Assembly: GCF_000373565.1 (NCBI RefSeq)
Contig: NZ_KB891801.1
Coordinates: 218,903 to 282,902 of the forward strand
Origin: Streptomyces sp. HmicA12
GTDB lineage: Bacteria; Actinomycetota; Actinomycetes; Streptomycetales; Streptomycetaceae
DNA: 64,000 nucleotides
Reading direction: 5' to 3'
Part shown: positions 53,109 through 61,893 of the stretch, one piece after another
Layout: every line of letters begins with the position of its first letter
Numbering within the stretch: the first letter of the stretch is position 1
The notes under the pieces: model-generated
The model's database searches: none
Seen by the model: only the letters and a program-made list of their open reading frames with translations
What the model was told of the DNA's origin: nothing
Position numbers and translations under genes: made by a program

Positions 53109-53216
53109 TCTGGCCCCACCCGCGCCCCCCTTACGACGCCCGGATTTCACAGAACGACAGACTCCCGAAATCCGCTCGACTCCGGAACCACCGAACAAAC
53201 TGGCTATGCTCACGCC

Positions 53217-54152
53217 ATGGCCGCTCTCGGATGGCTCACACCCCGTAGGCGCTCCGCCACCGCGCGGAGCGTGCTGGCAGGCGAGGCTTCTGCGGAGGCC
53301 GCCCGCAAGTCCTCCATGGAGCTGGAGGAGCAGGCGCCGCCGGGTGAAGAGGAACAGGAACCGGATTTCCCGGTCGTCGGCGACGACAAGGCCGCCGCCT
53401 TCTTCGACCTGGACAACACCGTCATGCAGGGCGCGGCGATCTTCCACTTCGGCCGCGGCCTCTACAAGCGGAAGTTCTTCCAGCGCCGCGAGCTGACCCG
53501 GTTCGCCTGGCAGCAGGCGTGGTTCCGGATCGCCGGGGTCGAGGACCCCGAGCACATGCAGGACGCCCGCGACAGCGCGCTGTCCATCGTCAAGGGCCAC
53601 CGCGTCTCCGAGCTGATGTCGATCGGCGAGGAGATCTACGACGAGTACATGGCGGAGCGGATCTGGCCCGGCACCCGCGCCCTCGCCCAGGCCCACCTCG
53701 ACGCGGGACAGAAGGTCTGGCTCGTCACGGCCGCCCCGGTGGAGATCGCCACGGTCATCGCCCGCCGCCTCGGCCTGACCGGCGCCCTCGGCACGGTCGC
53801 CGAGTCCATCGGCGGCGTTTATACGGGCAAGCTCGTGGGTGAGCCGCTGCACGGCCCCGCGAAGGCCGAGGCCGTCCGCGCCCTCGCCTCCGCCGAGGGC
53901 CTGGAGCTCGGCCGCTGCGCCGCGTACAGCGACTCCCACAACGACATCCCGATGCTCTCCCTCGTCGGGCACCCGTACGCGATCAACCCGGACGCGAAGC
54001 TCCGCACCTACGCGCGGGAGCGGGAGTGGCGGCTGCGCGACTACCGCACGGGCCGCAAGGCGGCGAAGGTCGGCATCCCGGCGGCGGCCGGCGTCGGCGC
54101 CGTCGCGGGCGGCACCGCGGCCGTGATCGCCCTCCAGCGCCGCCGTCGCTGA
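53217..54152 (+). CDS. HAD-superfamily subfamily IB phosphatase (SerB-like)
   Basis: A 311-residue protein with a disordered N-terminus (about 55 residues), then FFDLDNTVMQGAAIF (motif I, Asp nucleophile), SxT/motif II VTAAPVEIAT, and YSDSHNDIPML (motif III/IV). C-terminal GVGAVAGGTAAVIAL may be a membrane anchor. IB enzymes include phosphoserine phosphatases and lipid-linked phosphate hydrolases. TATGCT ends 6 nt before ATG 53217, suggesting leaderless transcription. Confidence 0.86.
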   Translation: MAALGWLTPRRRSATARSVLAGEASAEAARKSSMELEEQAPPGEEEQEPDFPVVGDDKAAAFFDLDNTVMQGAAIFHFGRGLYKRKFFQRRELTRFAWQQAWFRIAGVEDPEHMQDARDSALSIVKGHRVSELMSIGEEIYDEYMAERIWPGTRALAQAHLDAGQKVWLVTAAPVEIATVIARRLGLTGALGTVAESIGGVYTGKLVGEPLHGPAKAEAVRALASAEGLELGRCAAYSDSHNDIPMLSLVGHPYAINPDAKLRTYAREREWRLRDYRTGRKAAKVGIPAAAGVGAVAGGTAAVIALQRRRR

Positions 54153-54455
54153 CGGCATTCCGAACGTCTTACCCGGCACCGGCCCCCGCCAGTCACGCGG
54201 ATACCACTCGACCACAACGCGTCATCACAGCTGCCGGAACATGACCTAATCCGATCAACAAGTGGTCACTCTCAGGTACTTGAACCATCGTCGATCAGCT
54301 ACAGAAGTGACGTAATCGATGATTTGAGCAACTGGGTGTAGCGCTCCCTGCACGAAGCGTTATTCTCCTCAGACGCATTCCGGTACCCACTCGCCAGTAC
54401 GACGAGTGAACGGTCCGGCACTGCACGTGATGGAAGCTCTGCCTCTGGGAGTCCC
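54153..54455 (+). promoter_or_regulatory. bldN upstream region (303 bp)
   Basis: No gene. AGTGGTCACT at 54261-54270 resembles the BldD half-site pair (AGTGA/TCACT); bldN is a known BldD target in Streptomyces. AAGTGACGTAATCGATGATTTGAGC near 54304-54328 is AT-rich for this genome and could hold the promoter. The exact transcription start cannot be placed. Confidence 0.5.
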
Positions 54456-55247
54456 GTGTTTCAACACGTCGGGGTTGACGCCTCGGGCCTGGCTACGCTG
54501 CGCGCAACGGTCGTGGACCGCTTGCGCGGCTTCGTCCCCACCGCGTACGCCGTCCCCGCCCTCGCTGTCCCCGCACCGGCCGGTCCGTGCTTCGCCATGG
54601 CCGACTCAGGTGCGGCCACGGCGGGCAGACGAGCGCGCTCCGGCGCCGCCGGCACGTCCGGCACTCCTACTACCGCCCGCCGTCCCGCCGCGGACAGCGA
54701 CAGCGCCCGCATGATGGAGCTGGTCGAGCGCGCCCAGGCCGGCGAGGCCGACGCGTTCGGCAGGCTCTACGACCAGTACAGCGACACCGTGTACCGGTAC
54801 ATCTACTACCGCGTGGGCGGAAAGGCGACGGCGGAGGATCTCACCAGTGAGACCTTCCTGCGCGCCCTGCGCCGCATCGGCACGTTCACCTGGCAGGGCC
54901 GCGACTTCGGCGCCTGGCTGGTCACGATCGCCCGCAACCTGGTCGCCGACCACTTCAAGTCGAGCCGCTTCCGGCTGGAAGTGACCACGGGCGAGATGCT
55001 CGACGCCAACGAGGTGGAGCGCTCGCCCGAGGACTCGGTCCTGGAGTCGCTCTCGAACGCGGCACTCCTGGAGGCCGTGCGCCGGCTCAACCCGCAACAG
55101 CAGGAGTGCGTGACGCTTCGCTTCCTGCAGGGTCTGTCCGTCGCCGAGACCGCGCGCGTGATGGGCAAGAACGAGGGTGCGATCAAGACCCTCCAGTACC
55201 GCGCCGTCCGCACCCTGGCCCGGCTGCTGCCCGACGATGTCCGCTGA
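54456..55247 (+). CDS. bldN: ECF sigma factor BldN with pro-sequence
   Basis: A 263-residue developmental sigma factor. An unusual N-terminal extension (about 86 residues, starting VFQHVGVDASGLATLRATVVD) precedes sigma region 2 (FGRLYDQYSDTVYRYIYYRVG, TAEDLTSETFLRALR) and region 4 (LNPQQQECVTLRFLQGLSVAETA). In S. coelicolor the pro-sequence is cleaved to give active sigma-BldN, needed for aerial growth (chaplins, rodlins). GTG 54456 follows GGGAG. Its anti-sigma gene rsbN is next. Confidence 0.96.
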   Translation: MFQHVGVDASGLATLRATVVDRLRGFVPTAYAVPALAVPAPAGPCFAMADSGAATAGRRARSGAAGTSGTPTTARRPAADSDSARMMELVERAQAGEADAFGRLYDQYSDTVYRYIYYRVGGKATAEDLTSETFLRALRRIGTFTWQGRDFGAWLVTIARNLVADHFKSSRFRLEVTTGEMLDANEVERSPEDSVLESLSNAALLEAVRRLNPQQQECVTLRFLQGLSVAETARVMGKNEGAIKTLQYRAVRTLARLLPDDVR

Positions 55248-55326
55248 CCGAAGCCGTCACTGACCGCGTCTCTCAACTCACCTTCTGTGAAAGAGAGATG
55301 CGATCGCGGTCGGATCATCAGTCGTC

Positions 55327-55355
55327 CGTAACCCAAGTACCGCGCCGCTCGTTGT
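55327..55355 (+). promoter_or_regulatory. Candidate sigma-BldN promoter of rsbN
   Basis: CGTAAC (55327-55332) and CGTTGT (55350-55355), with 17 bp between, match the sigma-BldN consensus I recall (CGTAAC ... CGTTG). It is 140 bp upstream of rsbN, fitting the known sigma-BldN dependence of its own anti-sigma gene. Confidence 0.65.
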
Positions 55356-55495
55356 GCGGGATGCAGGCTCCCTGTGGTCACGTACGGATCGGCAGCACAC
55401 GCGCGATACTCACTCGATCGTGTGCAAGCTCTTCCGGCGTGCAACCCCAGGACCCCCTGGGGAGTCGACCGTCATGACGAGAGGAGGTGCCGCCA

Positions 55496-56740
55496 GTGAT
55501 CGCGAATGTCTCGGCACACCGGCGGGCGAACGCCTTCGCCCAGGCCCTGGAGGACCAGTCCGACCGGGACGCGGCGGCTCAGCAGCCGGAGGAACCGGCC
55601 GCTCAGCAGAGCGACCAGGCCGAACAGTCCGACCGGTCCGAGCAGGGCAGGCTTCTGTCCCTGTCCGCGGGCCTCGGCGAGCTGCCCAAACCCGAGATGG
55701 ATCCCGAGGTCAAAGTGGTGCAGCGAGCGCAGCTCGTTGCCGCCATGGAGGCCATGTTCAAGGAAGGGGCCGCCGGCAGCCCTTCCGTTCCTGAACAGCG
55801 GTCCAAAGCCAAGGGCGCCCACCGGGCGAGCCCGTTGCGCAAGCTGCGGCCCCGCTCCCGCCTGACCAAGGGCATCGCCGCGGGCGGCCTCACGGTCGGC
55901 GTGGCCGCGGGCGCGTTCAGCGGCGTGGCGGCCGCGAGTTCGGACGCGCTGCCCGGTGACCACCTCTACGGCCTCAAGCGCGGCATGGAGGACCTCAAGC
56001 TCGGCATGGCCGACGGCGACTCCGACCGCGGCCAGATCTATCTGGACCAGGCCTCGACGCGGTTGAACGAGGCACGGCGACTGATGGAGCGCGGCCGCAC
56101 CGGACACCTGGACCACGAGTCCGTGGGCGAGGTCCGCCGCGCCCTGTCCGGCATGCAGTACGACGCCTCCGAGGGCCACCGGCTGCTCAGCGGCGCGTAC
56201 AAGCGCGACGGCTCGCTCGGCCCGATCCAGGCCCTGTCCGCGTTCTCCGAGTCGCACCGGAAGAGCTGGAGCGCCCTGAGCGACCGGCTCCCGGTCCAGC
56301 TCGGTGACGTACGGGACCAGGTCAGCTCGGTCTTCGACGCCATAGACGAAGAGGTCGGCCCGCTGCGCTCGCTGCTGCCGCAGGTCCCCGACAAGGGCGG
56401 CTCCAGCAGCCCCGGCCGCGGCGGCGGTACGTCACCGGGCTCGCCCGGCAGCGACCGCTCGGCACCCTCCGGCACCACCGGCAGCGACCGCGGCACGTCC
56501 CCGGACAAGCCCAAGCCGTCCAGCTCCAACAGCGGCAAGGACGAGGACGGTCTGCTCGGCGAGACCACGGGCGGCCTGCTCGATCCCCCGAAGGACGAGT
56601 CGACCCCGACCCCGTCCGACGGCAAGTCGGGCAAGTCCGGCGAGGGCAGCACCGGTTCGCCCAAGCCTGACGTGACTCTGCCCCCGCTCCTGCCGGGCCT
56701 GCTCCCCGGCATCGGCATCGACGGCGAGGACGCGAGCTAG
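55496..56740 (+). CDS. rsbN: RsbN, anti-sigma factor for BldN (DUF5667)
   Basis: About 414 residues. The N-terminal cytoplasmic part (about 1-125) binds sigma-BldN; a membrane span near 125-150 (GIAAGGLTVGVAAGAFSGVAA) leads to an extracytoplasmic DUF5667 domain (LPGDHLYGLKRGMEDLKLGMA), then a long Ser/Gly/Pro/Asp-rich tail. GTG 55496 is chosen, preceded by GAGGAGGTG. Follows bldN as in other Streptomyces. It holds sigma-BldN inactive until release. Confidence 0.93.
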   Translation: MIANVSAHRRANAFAQALEDQSDRDAAAQQPEEPAAQQSDQAEQSDRSEQGRLLSLSAGLGELPKPEMDPEVKVVQRAQLVAAMEAMFKEGAAGSPSVPEQRSKAKGAHRASPLRKLRPRSRLTKGIAAGGLTVGVAAGAFSGVAAASSDALPGDHLYGLKRGMEDLKLGMADGDSDRGQIYLDQASTRLNEARRLMERGRTGHLDHESVGEVRRALSGMQYDASEGHRLLSGAYKRDGSLGPIQALSAFSESHRKSWSALSDRLPVQLGDVRDQVSSVFDAIDEEVGPLRSLLPQVPDKGGSSSPGRGGGTSPGSPGSDRSAPSGTTGSDRGTSPDKPKPSSSNSGKDEDGLLGETTGGLLDPPKDESTPTPSDGKSGKSGEGSTGSPKPDVTLPPLLPGLLPGIGIDGEDAS

Positions 56741-56758
56741 CGCCGAGACGTACCGACG

Positions 56759-56786
56759 AAGGGCCCGGGGTTCGCCCCGGGCCCTT
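56759..56786. terminator. Bidirectional terminator with TTCG loop
   Basis: AAGGGCCCGGGG / CCCCGGGCCCTT, a perfect 12-bp stem with a stable TTCG tetraloop, followed by CTC on one side. It lies between the convergent rsbN and acyltransferase genes, so it can end both. Confidence 0.88.
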
Positions 56787-56810
56787 CTCGTCGTCGCATC
56801 GGTCCACGCG

Positions 56811-57866
56811 TCAGAAGAACACGGACCGCCGCTGCACCAGCAACTTGTAGAGCGTGTGCTGGATCTGCTCCCGTACCTGATCGGTCAGGTTGAACATCAG
56901 CATCGGGTCCTCGGCCGCCTCCGGCGGATACCCGTCCGTCGGAATCGGCTCCCCGAACTGAATCGTCCACTTCGTCGGCAACGGCACCGCGCCCAACGGC
57001 CCCAGCCAGGGAAACGTGGGCGTGATCGGGAAGTACGGGAACCCCAGCACCCGCGCCAACGTCTTGGCGTTGCCGATCATCGGGTAGATCTCCTCCGCCC
57101 CGACGATCGAGCACGGCACGATCGGCGTCCCGGCCCGCAGCGCCGTGGACACGAAGCCGCCGCGGCCGAACCGCTGCAGCTTGTAGCGCTCGCTGAACGG
57201 CTTGCCGATGCCCTTGAAGCCCTCCGGCATCACCCCGACCAGCTCACCGCTCTCCAGGAGCCGCTGCGCGTCCTCCGCGCAGGCCAGGGTGTGCCCGGCC
57301 TTGCGGGCCAGCTCATTGACGACCGGCAGCATGAACACCAGGTCGGCGGCCAGGAGCCGCAGATGGCGGCCCTCGGGATGGTTGTCGTGCACGGCGACCT
57401 GCATCATCAGGCCGTCCAGCGGCAGCGTCCCCGAATGGTTGGAGACGATCAGCGCGCCGCCCTCCGACGGGATGTTCTCGATGCCCTTCACCTCGACGCG
57501 GAAGTACTTCTCCGCGATCGGACGCAGCAGCGACATCAGGACCTGGTCGGTGAGCTCCTTGTCGTAGCCGAACTCGTCGACGTCGTAATCACCGGTGATC
57601 CGGCGCCGCAGGAAAGCGAGCCCGCCCGCGATCTTCCGGTCCCACCCACCGCGCTTCTCCTCGACGGCCTCCGGCTCCGGGGCGGTCTCCGGCGACTCGG
57701 ACGGCTGCCGCTGCTGCGCGGGGAAGGTCTTCACCTCGCGTACAGCCGCGGGCTCACCCTTGCGCCGGCCGGCGCTGCCGCCCGTGCCCCTACGGCGTGC
57801 GGCACCCTTGCCGGTCGCCCCCCGCGACCTGTCGTCGTCGAAAGGAATGACCTTGGCATCCGCCAT
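56811..57866 (-). CDS. Lysophospholipid acyltransferase family protein
   Basis: A 351-residue acyltransferase. A basic, disordered N-terminus (about 80 residues) precedes the catalytic domain with SNHSGTLPLDG (His/Asp box variant) and VMPEGFKGIGKPFSERY. PFGYFPI and TKWTIQFGEPIP blocks fit MGAT-like members. It probably acylates a glycerolipid at the membrane. It lies 14 bp behind the epimerase gene, in operon. Confidence 0.85.
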   Translation of the reverse strand: MADAKVIPFDDDRSRGATGKGAARRRGTGGSAGRRKGEPAAVREVKTFPAQQRQPSESPETAPEPEAVEEKRGGWDRKIAGGLAFLRRRITGDYDVDEFGYDKELTDQVLMSLLRPIAEKYFRVEVKGIENIPSEGGALIVSNHSGTLPLDGLMMQVAVHDNHPEGRHLRLLAADLVFMLPVVNELARKAGHTLACAEDAQRLLESGELVGVMPEGFKGIGKPFSERYKLQRFGRGGFVSTALRAGTPIVPCSIVGAEEIYPMIGNAKTLARVLGFPYFPITPTFPWLGPLGAVPLPTKWTIQFGEPIPTDGYPPEAAEDPMLMFNLTDQVREQIQHTLYKLLVQRRSVFF

Positions 57867-57880
57867 CGTTGATGCGCTCC

Positions 57881-58957
57881 TCAGTTGGCGCTCTGCGTCG
57901 GGGGCTGGCTGGGCGTACCGGCGCCGCCGCCCACGAACGGCAGAGCGGCGATCCTGTCCACGGCTGACGCCAGTGCCTGGGGCGGCAGCAGCCCGGGTCC
58001 CCGGCCGCGTACGAAGTCCGCGAAGGCTTCCGCGGTCGTGTACTTGGGCCGGAACCCGAGGGTGTCGCGCATCTGCGCCGTCGAGACGACCCGCCCGTGC
58101 GTGAGCAATCGAATCTGCTCGGGCGAGAAGTCCGTCGCACCCAGCGTACGCAGAGCCCCGCCCACCCACGTCACGGCCGGCAGCAGCACGGGAACGGTGG
58201 GCCGCCCGAGCCGCCGCGAACACTGCGACAGCAGCAGCACGCCGTCCCCCGCGACATTGAAGGTGCCGCTGTTCAGCGTCCCGCGCTCCGGTTCGTGCGA
58301 CGCGATGCGCAGCACCTCGATCACGTCGTCCTCGTGCACGAACTGCAGCCGCGGGTCGTAGCCGAGCACGGTCGGCAGGACGGGCAGCGAGAAGTACTGG
58401 GCGAGCGGTGAATCGGCGGTGGGGCCGAGGATGTTGGCGAAGCGGAGCACACACACGGCGACGTCCGGGCGGCGCCGGGCGAACCCGCGCACATACCCCT
58501 CGACCTCCACCGTGTCCTTGGCGAAGCCGCCGCTCGGCAGCGACTTGGGCGGTGTCGTCTCGGTGAAGACGGCCGGATCACGCGGCGCCGAGCCGTAGAC
58601 GTTCGTACTGGACTTCACCACGAGCCGCTTCACACTGGGCGCCTTCTGGCAGGCCCCGAGCAGCTGCATCGTGCCGATGACGTTGGTCTCCTTGACCGAG
58701 CCGCGACCGCCGCTGGCCAGCGGGGTCCCGGTCACGTCCAGGTGCACCACGGTGTCCACGGAGTGCTCGGCGAGCACCCGCGCGATGGCCGGCTGCCGGA
58801 TGTCGGCCTGCAGGAAGTCCGCCCCGCCCAGATGGTGCGCGGGCGGCACGGCATCCACCCCGATGACCCGGTCCACCTCCGGGTCCCGCTGGATGCGTCG
58901 GACGAACCGGCCCCCCAGCTGCCGGGCCACCCCGGTCACGAGCACGACCTTGCCCAA
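57881..58957 (-). CDS. NAD-dependent epimerase/dehydratase (extended SDR)
   Basis: A 358-residue extended SDR. VLVTGVARQLGGRFVRR is the nucleotide motif; VVHLDVTGTP, NVIGTMQLLGACQ, then VKSSTNVYG; the usual YxxxK is replaced by FAKDTVE. It likely acts on a nucleotide sugar or lipid precursor. The start is TTG at 58957 since MGKVVLVTG is the natural N-terminus and no ATG or GTG fits; GGAAGG is upstream. Co-transcribed with the acyltransferase. Confidence 0.83.
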   Translation of the reverse strand: MGKVVLVTGVARQLGGRFVRRIQRDPEVDRVIGVDAVPPAHHLGGADFLQADIRQPAIARVLAEHSVDTVVHLDVTGTPLASGGRGSVKETNVIGTMQLLGACQKAPSVKRLVVKSSTNVYGSAPRDPAVFTETTPPKSLPSGGFAKDTVEVEGYVRGFARRRPDVAVCVLRFANILGPTADSPLAQYFSLPVLPTVLGYDPRLQFVHEDDVIEVLRIASHEPERGTLNSGTFNVAGDGVLLLSQCSRRLGRPTVPVLLPAVTWVGGALRTLGATDFSPEQIRLLTHGRVVSTAQMRDTLGFRPKYTTAEAFADFVRGRGPGLLPPQALASAVDRIAALPFVGGGAGTPSQPPTQSAN

Positions 58958-59144
58958 GATCAGCGCCTACCTTCCGTCCCAGCCCGCCGCGCTCCGCAAT
59001 CACTGCTCGCGCCTCACGTTAGCGGTTCGATGTTGCGCTGTGATGACCGGACGATGCATGAAGTGACGACAGCCACAGCTGTACGTACAGGTGTGAACCA
59101 AAGGCCCACCGGCCAGGCGTGAACCACCAGGCCCAGCAACGCAC

Positions 59145-59178
59145 TGTGGCCCTCCCACCGAACGGTGAAAGGGCCACA
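59145..59178 (-). terminator. Terminator after the bS22 gene
   Basis: TGTGGCCCT (59145-59153) pairs with AGGGCCACA (59170-59178); CACCG/CGGTG extends the stem in the loop. It lies 27 bp past the bS22 stop. Confidence 0.78.
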
Positions 59179-59205
59179 GAGAGCGCGCTTTGACGCAACG
59201 ATCGC

Positions 59206-59304
59206 TTACTTCTTGTTGCGACGCTGCACGCGGGTGCGCTTCAGCAGCTTGCGGTGCTTCTTCTTAGCCATCCGCTTACGCCGCTTCTTGATAACAGAGC
59301 CCAC
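59206..59304 (-). CDS. Ribosomal protein bS22 (AURKAIP1/COX24 domain)
   Basis: A 32-residue, very basic protein (starts [19 protein letters not shown], ends [10 protein letters not shown]), encoded on the minus strand and easily missed by gene finders. It is the small actinobacterial 30S subunit protein seen in mycobacterial ribosome structures. GTG 59304 follows GAGGG by about 7 nt. It has a terminator. Confidence 0.9.
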   Translation of the reverse strand: MGSVIKKRRKRMAKKKHRKLLKRTRVQRRNKK

Positions 59305-59453
59305 GACTACCCTCGCTCACTTCTCGGACAACCCCCGCATCGCGGGGACAATCACTCGGTGCGGGGCTGCATTGGGGCCCACACGACCTACGGGGGGCCA
59401 GCCTACCCCGCCCGAGCGCCGAGCCAGAAATCGAGGCCGTCCCGGACTGCGGA

Positions 59454-59666
59454 TCAGCCCGCATCCACCCCCACATAGGACTCGCGGAGGTACTCGTGAA
59501 CCGCTTGCTCCGGGACGCGGAAGCTCCGCCCCACCCGGATCGCGGGCAGATGACCACTGTGCACCAACCGGTACACGGTCATCTTGGACACTCGCATGAC
59601 CGAAGCGACTTCCGCCACGGTCAGGAACTGCACCTCGTTCAGAGGCCTACTCTCACCAGCAGCCAT
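59454..59666 (-). CDS. Small excisionase/MerR-like HTH regulator
   Basis: A 70-residue DNA-binding protein: VQFLTVAEVASVMRVSKMTVYRLVHSGHLPAIRVGRSFRVPEQAVHEYL is an excisionase-type winged helix (shown here as TVAEVASVMRVSK, TVYRLVHSG, RVGRSFRV). The S. coelicolor counterpart in this position is, from memory, bdtA, a BldD target. The gene precedes bS22 by 149 bp. It probably regulates development; targets unknown. Confidence 0.85.
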   Translation of the reverse strand: MAAGESRPLNEVQFLTVAEVASVMRVSKMTVYRLVHSGHLPAIRVGRSFRVPEQAVHEYLRESYVGVDAG

Positions 59667-59795
59667 GTCACACCTGAACCTTCCGCACTCGACGGCCACC
59701 GGCTTCCCCTTCCGGTGACTCAACGTCGTTGCGTGCTCACTCCCCAATGTAGGGGCGTGTGATGCGAGTGGGGAAGAGGAGATGCGATCGGCCGC

Positions 59796-60611
59796 CTACT
59801 GTGACAGACACGCTCGATTGAGTACATAGCGAGTAAGCGGTCGGTAGTAATCAGACCGCACAGCGTCATCAAGCGGAACGACGACGGACACCAGCCCCTC
59901 GGCCTCACCGACGAACAGCGCGGGATCATCCGTATCGGCCAGGCCGATGGCGTCGAACCCCAACTGACCTGCACCGCAGACCCATCCGTGGTCCCCCACG
60001 ACAAGCCCCGGCAGGGGGTCGCCGGCCTCCGCTAGAGCGGTCAGAGCCGTACGAACCGGGAGGGGTGAGTGGGTGTGCGCGCCGGCTTCGCTTCCGGGGG
60101 GCCACGCGCCGGGTTCTCGCACCAGCGCGACTCCTCGTACGTAGTCAAGGTTGTACGTGCGTAGACCGAACCGGGTCGTTATGTCGACACTGAGACCCTG
60201 CGCGGGGGTGAGAACAGGGCATCCAGCCGCCGACAAGGCGTCCGCCAACGAAGCGTAGAAACCGAGCAATCGGTGCGGATGTCCCGTCCCGAAAAGCACG
60301 GGACACCGGCTTCCTGCGGCTCTCCCGAGCCGGTCCGCGAAGGCGTCCAGAGCCGCCAGGGTGCGTTCGGGATCGATGACATCGTTCCCCGAGGTGTGCC
60401 CCGGATCCGGCGACACCCCACACTTGTCGGCCATGAGTGCGAGCAAGTCCCGCTGCCCCCACGACCATTCGGGATCGAGCCCGAGAAGCACACGGGGGTC
60501 CCTCGCCTCGAAGAGCCGGTAACTGCGCAGACTCTCCTCGCGGGAGGTCGCCACGGGCCCGGCAAGCCGAGCCGCCAACAGATGCGCGCGGAGGGCGCCG
60601 GTGCTCAACAC
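59796..60611 (-). CDS. Conserved phosphatase-like protein of actinomycetes
   Basis: About 271 residues. Motifs: LGLDPEWSWGQRDLLALMADKCGVS, DVIDPERTLAALDAF, FGTGHPHRLLGFY, GLRTYNLDYVRGVAL, THSPLPVR and VVGDHGWVCGAGQLGFDAIGLAD. It resembles PHP/phosphatase-like proteins often annotated simply as phosphatase; the motif set does not prove the reaction. GTG 60611 is taken by similarity to the family start (VLSTGALRAHLL); no clear ribosome site. Confidence 0.7.
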   Translation of the reverse strand: MLSTGALRAHLLAARLAGPVATSREESLRSYRLFEARDPRVLLGLDPEWSWGQRDLLALMADKCGVSPDPGHTSGNDVIDPERTLAALDAFADRLGRAAGSRCPVLFGTGHPHRLLGFYASLADALSAAGCPVLTPAQGLSVDITTRFGLRTYNLDYVRGVALVREPGAWPPGSEAGAHTHSPLPVRTALTALAEAGDPLPGLVVGDHGWVCGAGQLGFDAIGLADTDDPALFVGEAEGLVSVVVPLDDAVRSDYYRPLTRYVLNRACLSQ

Positions 60612-60711
60612 GCTTGAAATGCTGCTGCATTGACCACGTTGAGCACCCCAAAACCGGGAAAACACCCCACCGTCGGAGTAACCGATCCGCCACCGGCCCC
60701 GCCCCGCTGAG

Positions 60712-61893
60712 CTACGGCAGCAGCCCCCGCAACGGAAAGGCCGCCTTCCGCGTGGCCAGGATCGCCTGATCCAGCCGGTCCGCGGGGTCGTACCCCTCCT
60801 CCCACTCCCGGAACGACACGGGCCACCGCCCGTCCGTCATCCGCCCGGGCGCCAACTGCCGTGTACGCGCGAAGACTTCCTGCCGCCACGACTCGGGAAT
60901 CACGGTCTGGGGCGCGATCTCCCGCCCCGCCGCGACACCCACCAGATGCGTCCACGACCGCGGCACGACATCCACCACGGCGTACCCGCCGCCACCGAGC
61001 GCGACCCACTTCCCGTCCGCGTACTCGTGCGCCAGCTCATGGCAGGCGACCTGCACGGCCCGCTGCGCGTCCAGGGACACGGCGAGATGCGCGAGGGGGT
61101 CCTCGAAGTGCGTATCGGCCCCGTGCTGCGAGACGAGCACCTGCGGCCGGAACTCGGCGAGCAGCTCCGGCACCACGGAGTGGAACGCCCGCAGCCACCC
61201 GGCGTCCCCCGTACCGGCCGGCAGCGCCACATTCACCGCGGACCCCTCACCGGCGCCGCCGGCCCCGGTCTCCTCGGGCCACCCGGTCTGCGGGAACAGC
61301 GTCCGCGGGTGTTCGTGCAGGGAGATCGTCAGGACCCGCGGGTCCTCCCAGAACGCGGCCTGGACGCCGTCCCCGTGGTGCACATCGACATCGACGTACG
61401 CGACGCGCTCCACGCCGAGCTCCAGGAGCCGCGCGATGGCGAGCGCGGCGTCGTTGTACACGCAGAACCCGGAGGCGGCCCCCGGCATCGCGTGGTGCAG
61501 CCCACCGGCGAAGTTCACGCCGTGCAGCGCGTTCCCCCGCCACACGGCTTCGGCGGCGCCCACCGACTGCCCGGCGATCAGCGCGGACACCTCGTGCATC
61601 CCGGCGAAGGCGGGATCGTCGATCGTCCCGAGCCCGTACGCCTGGTCGGCGCCGTCCGGGTCGACGGAGGCGGCCTTGACCGCCTCCACGTAGTCCTCGC
61701 GGTGGACGAGCCGCAGGGTCGAGTCCCCGGCCCTCGCCGCGGCCACCACCTCGACGTTCTCGTCCCGGTCGAGCCCGAAGGCCCCCACCAGGCTCCGGGT
61801 CAGCTCGAGCCGGACCGGGTCCATCGGATGCCCGGTCCCGAAGTCATACCCCGCTACCGCTGGGTCCCACATCAACTGCACGCGGCCGCTCAT
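60712..61893 (-). CDS. AcuC-like acetoin utilization protein / histone-deacetylase family
   Basis: A 393-residue Zn-dependent deacetylase. GVNFAGGLHHAMPG, YNDAALAIARLL and VDVDVHHGDGVQAAFWEDP hold the charge relay and zinc ligands; SQHGADTHFEDPL gives a further Asp. It removes acyl groups from protein lysines, for example acetyl-CoA synthetase. ATG 61893 has GGTGG 5 nt upstream; it overlaps the MFS gene end by 50 bp, so they are coupled. Confidence 0.87.
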   Translation of the reverse strand: MSGRVQLMWDPAVAGYDFGTGHPMDPVRLELTRSLVGAFGLDRDENVEVVAAARAGDSTLRLVHREDYVEAVKAASVDPDGADQAYGLGTIDDPAFAGMHEVSALIAGQSVGAAEAVWRGNALHGVNFAGGLHHAMPGAASGFCVYNDAALAIARLLELGVERVAYVDVDVHHGDGVQAAFWEDPRVLTISLHEHPRTLFPQTGWPEETGAGGAGEGSAVNVALPAGTGDAGWLRAFHSVVPELLAEFRPQVLVSQHGADTHFEDPLAHLAVSLDAQRAVQVACHELAHEYADGKWVALGGGGYAVVDVVPRSWTHLVGVAAGREIAPQTVIPESWRQEVFARTRQLAPGRMTDGRWPVSFREWEEGYDPADRLDQAILATRKAAFPLRGLLP

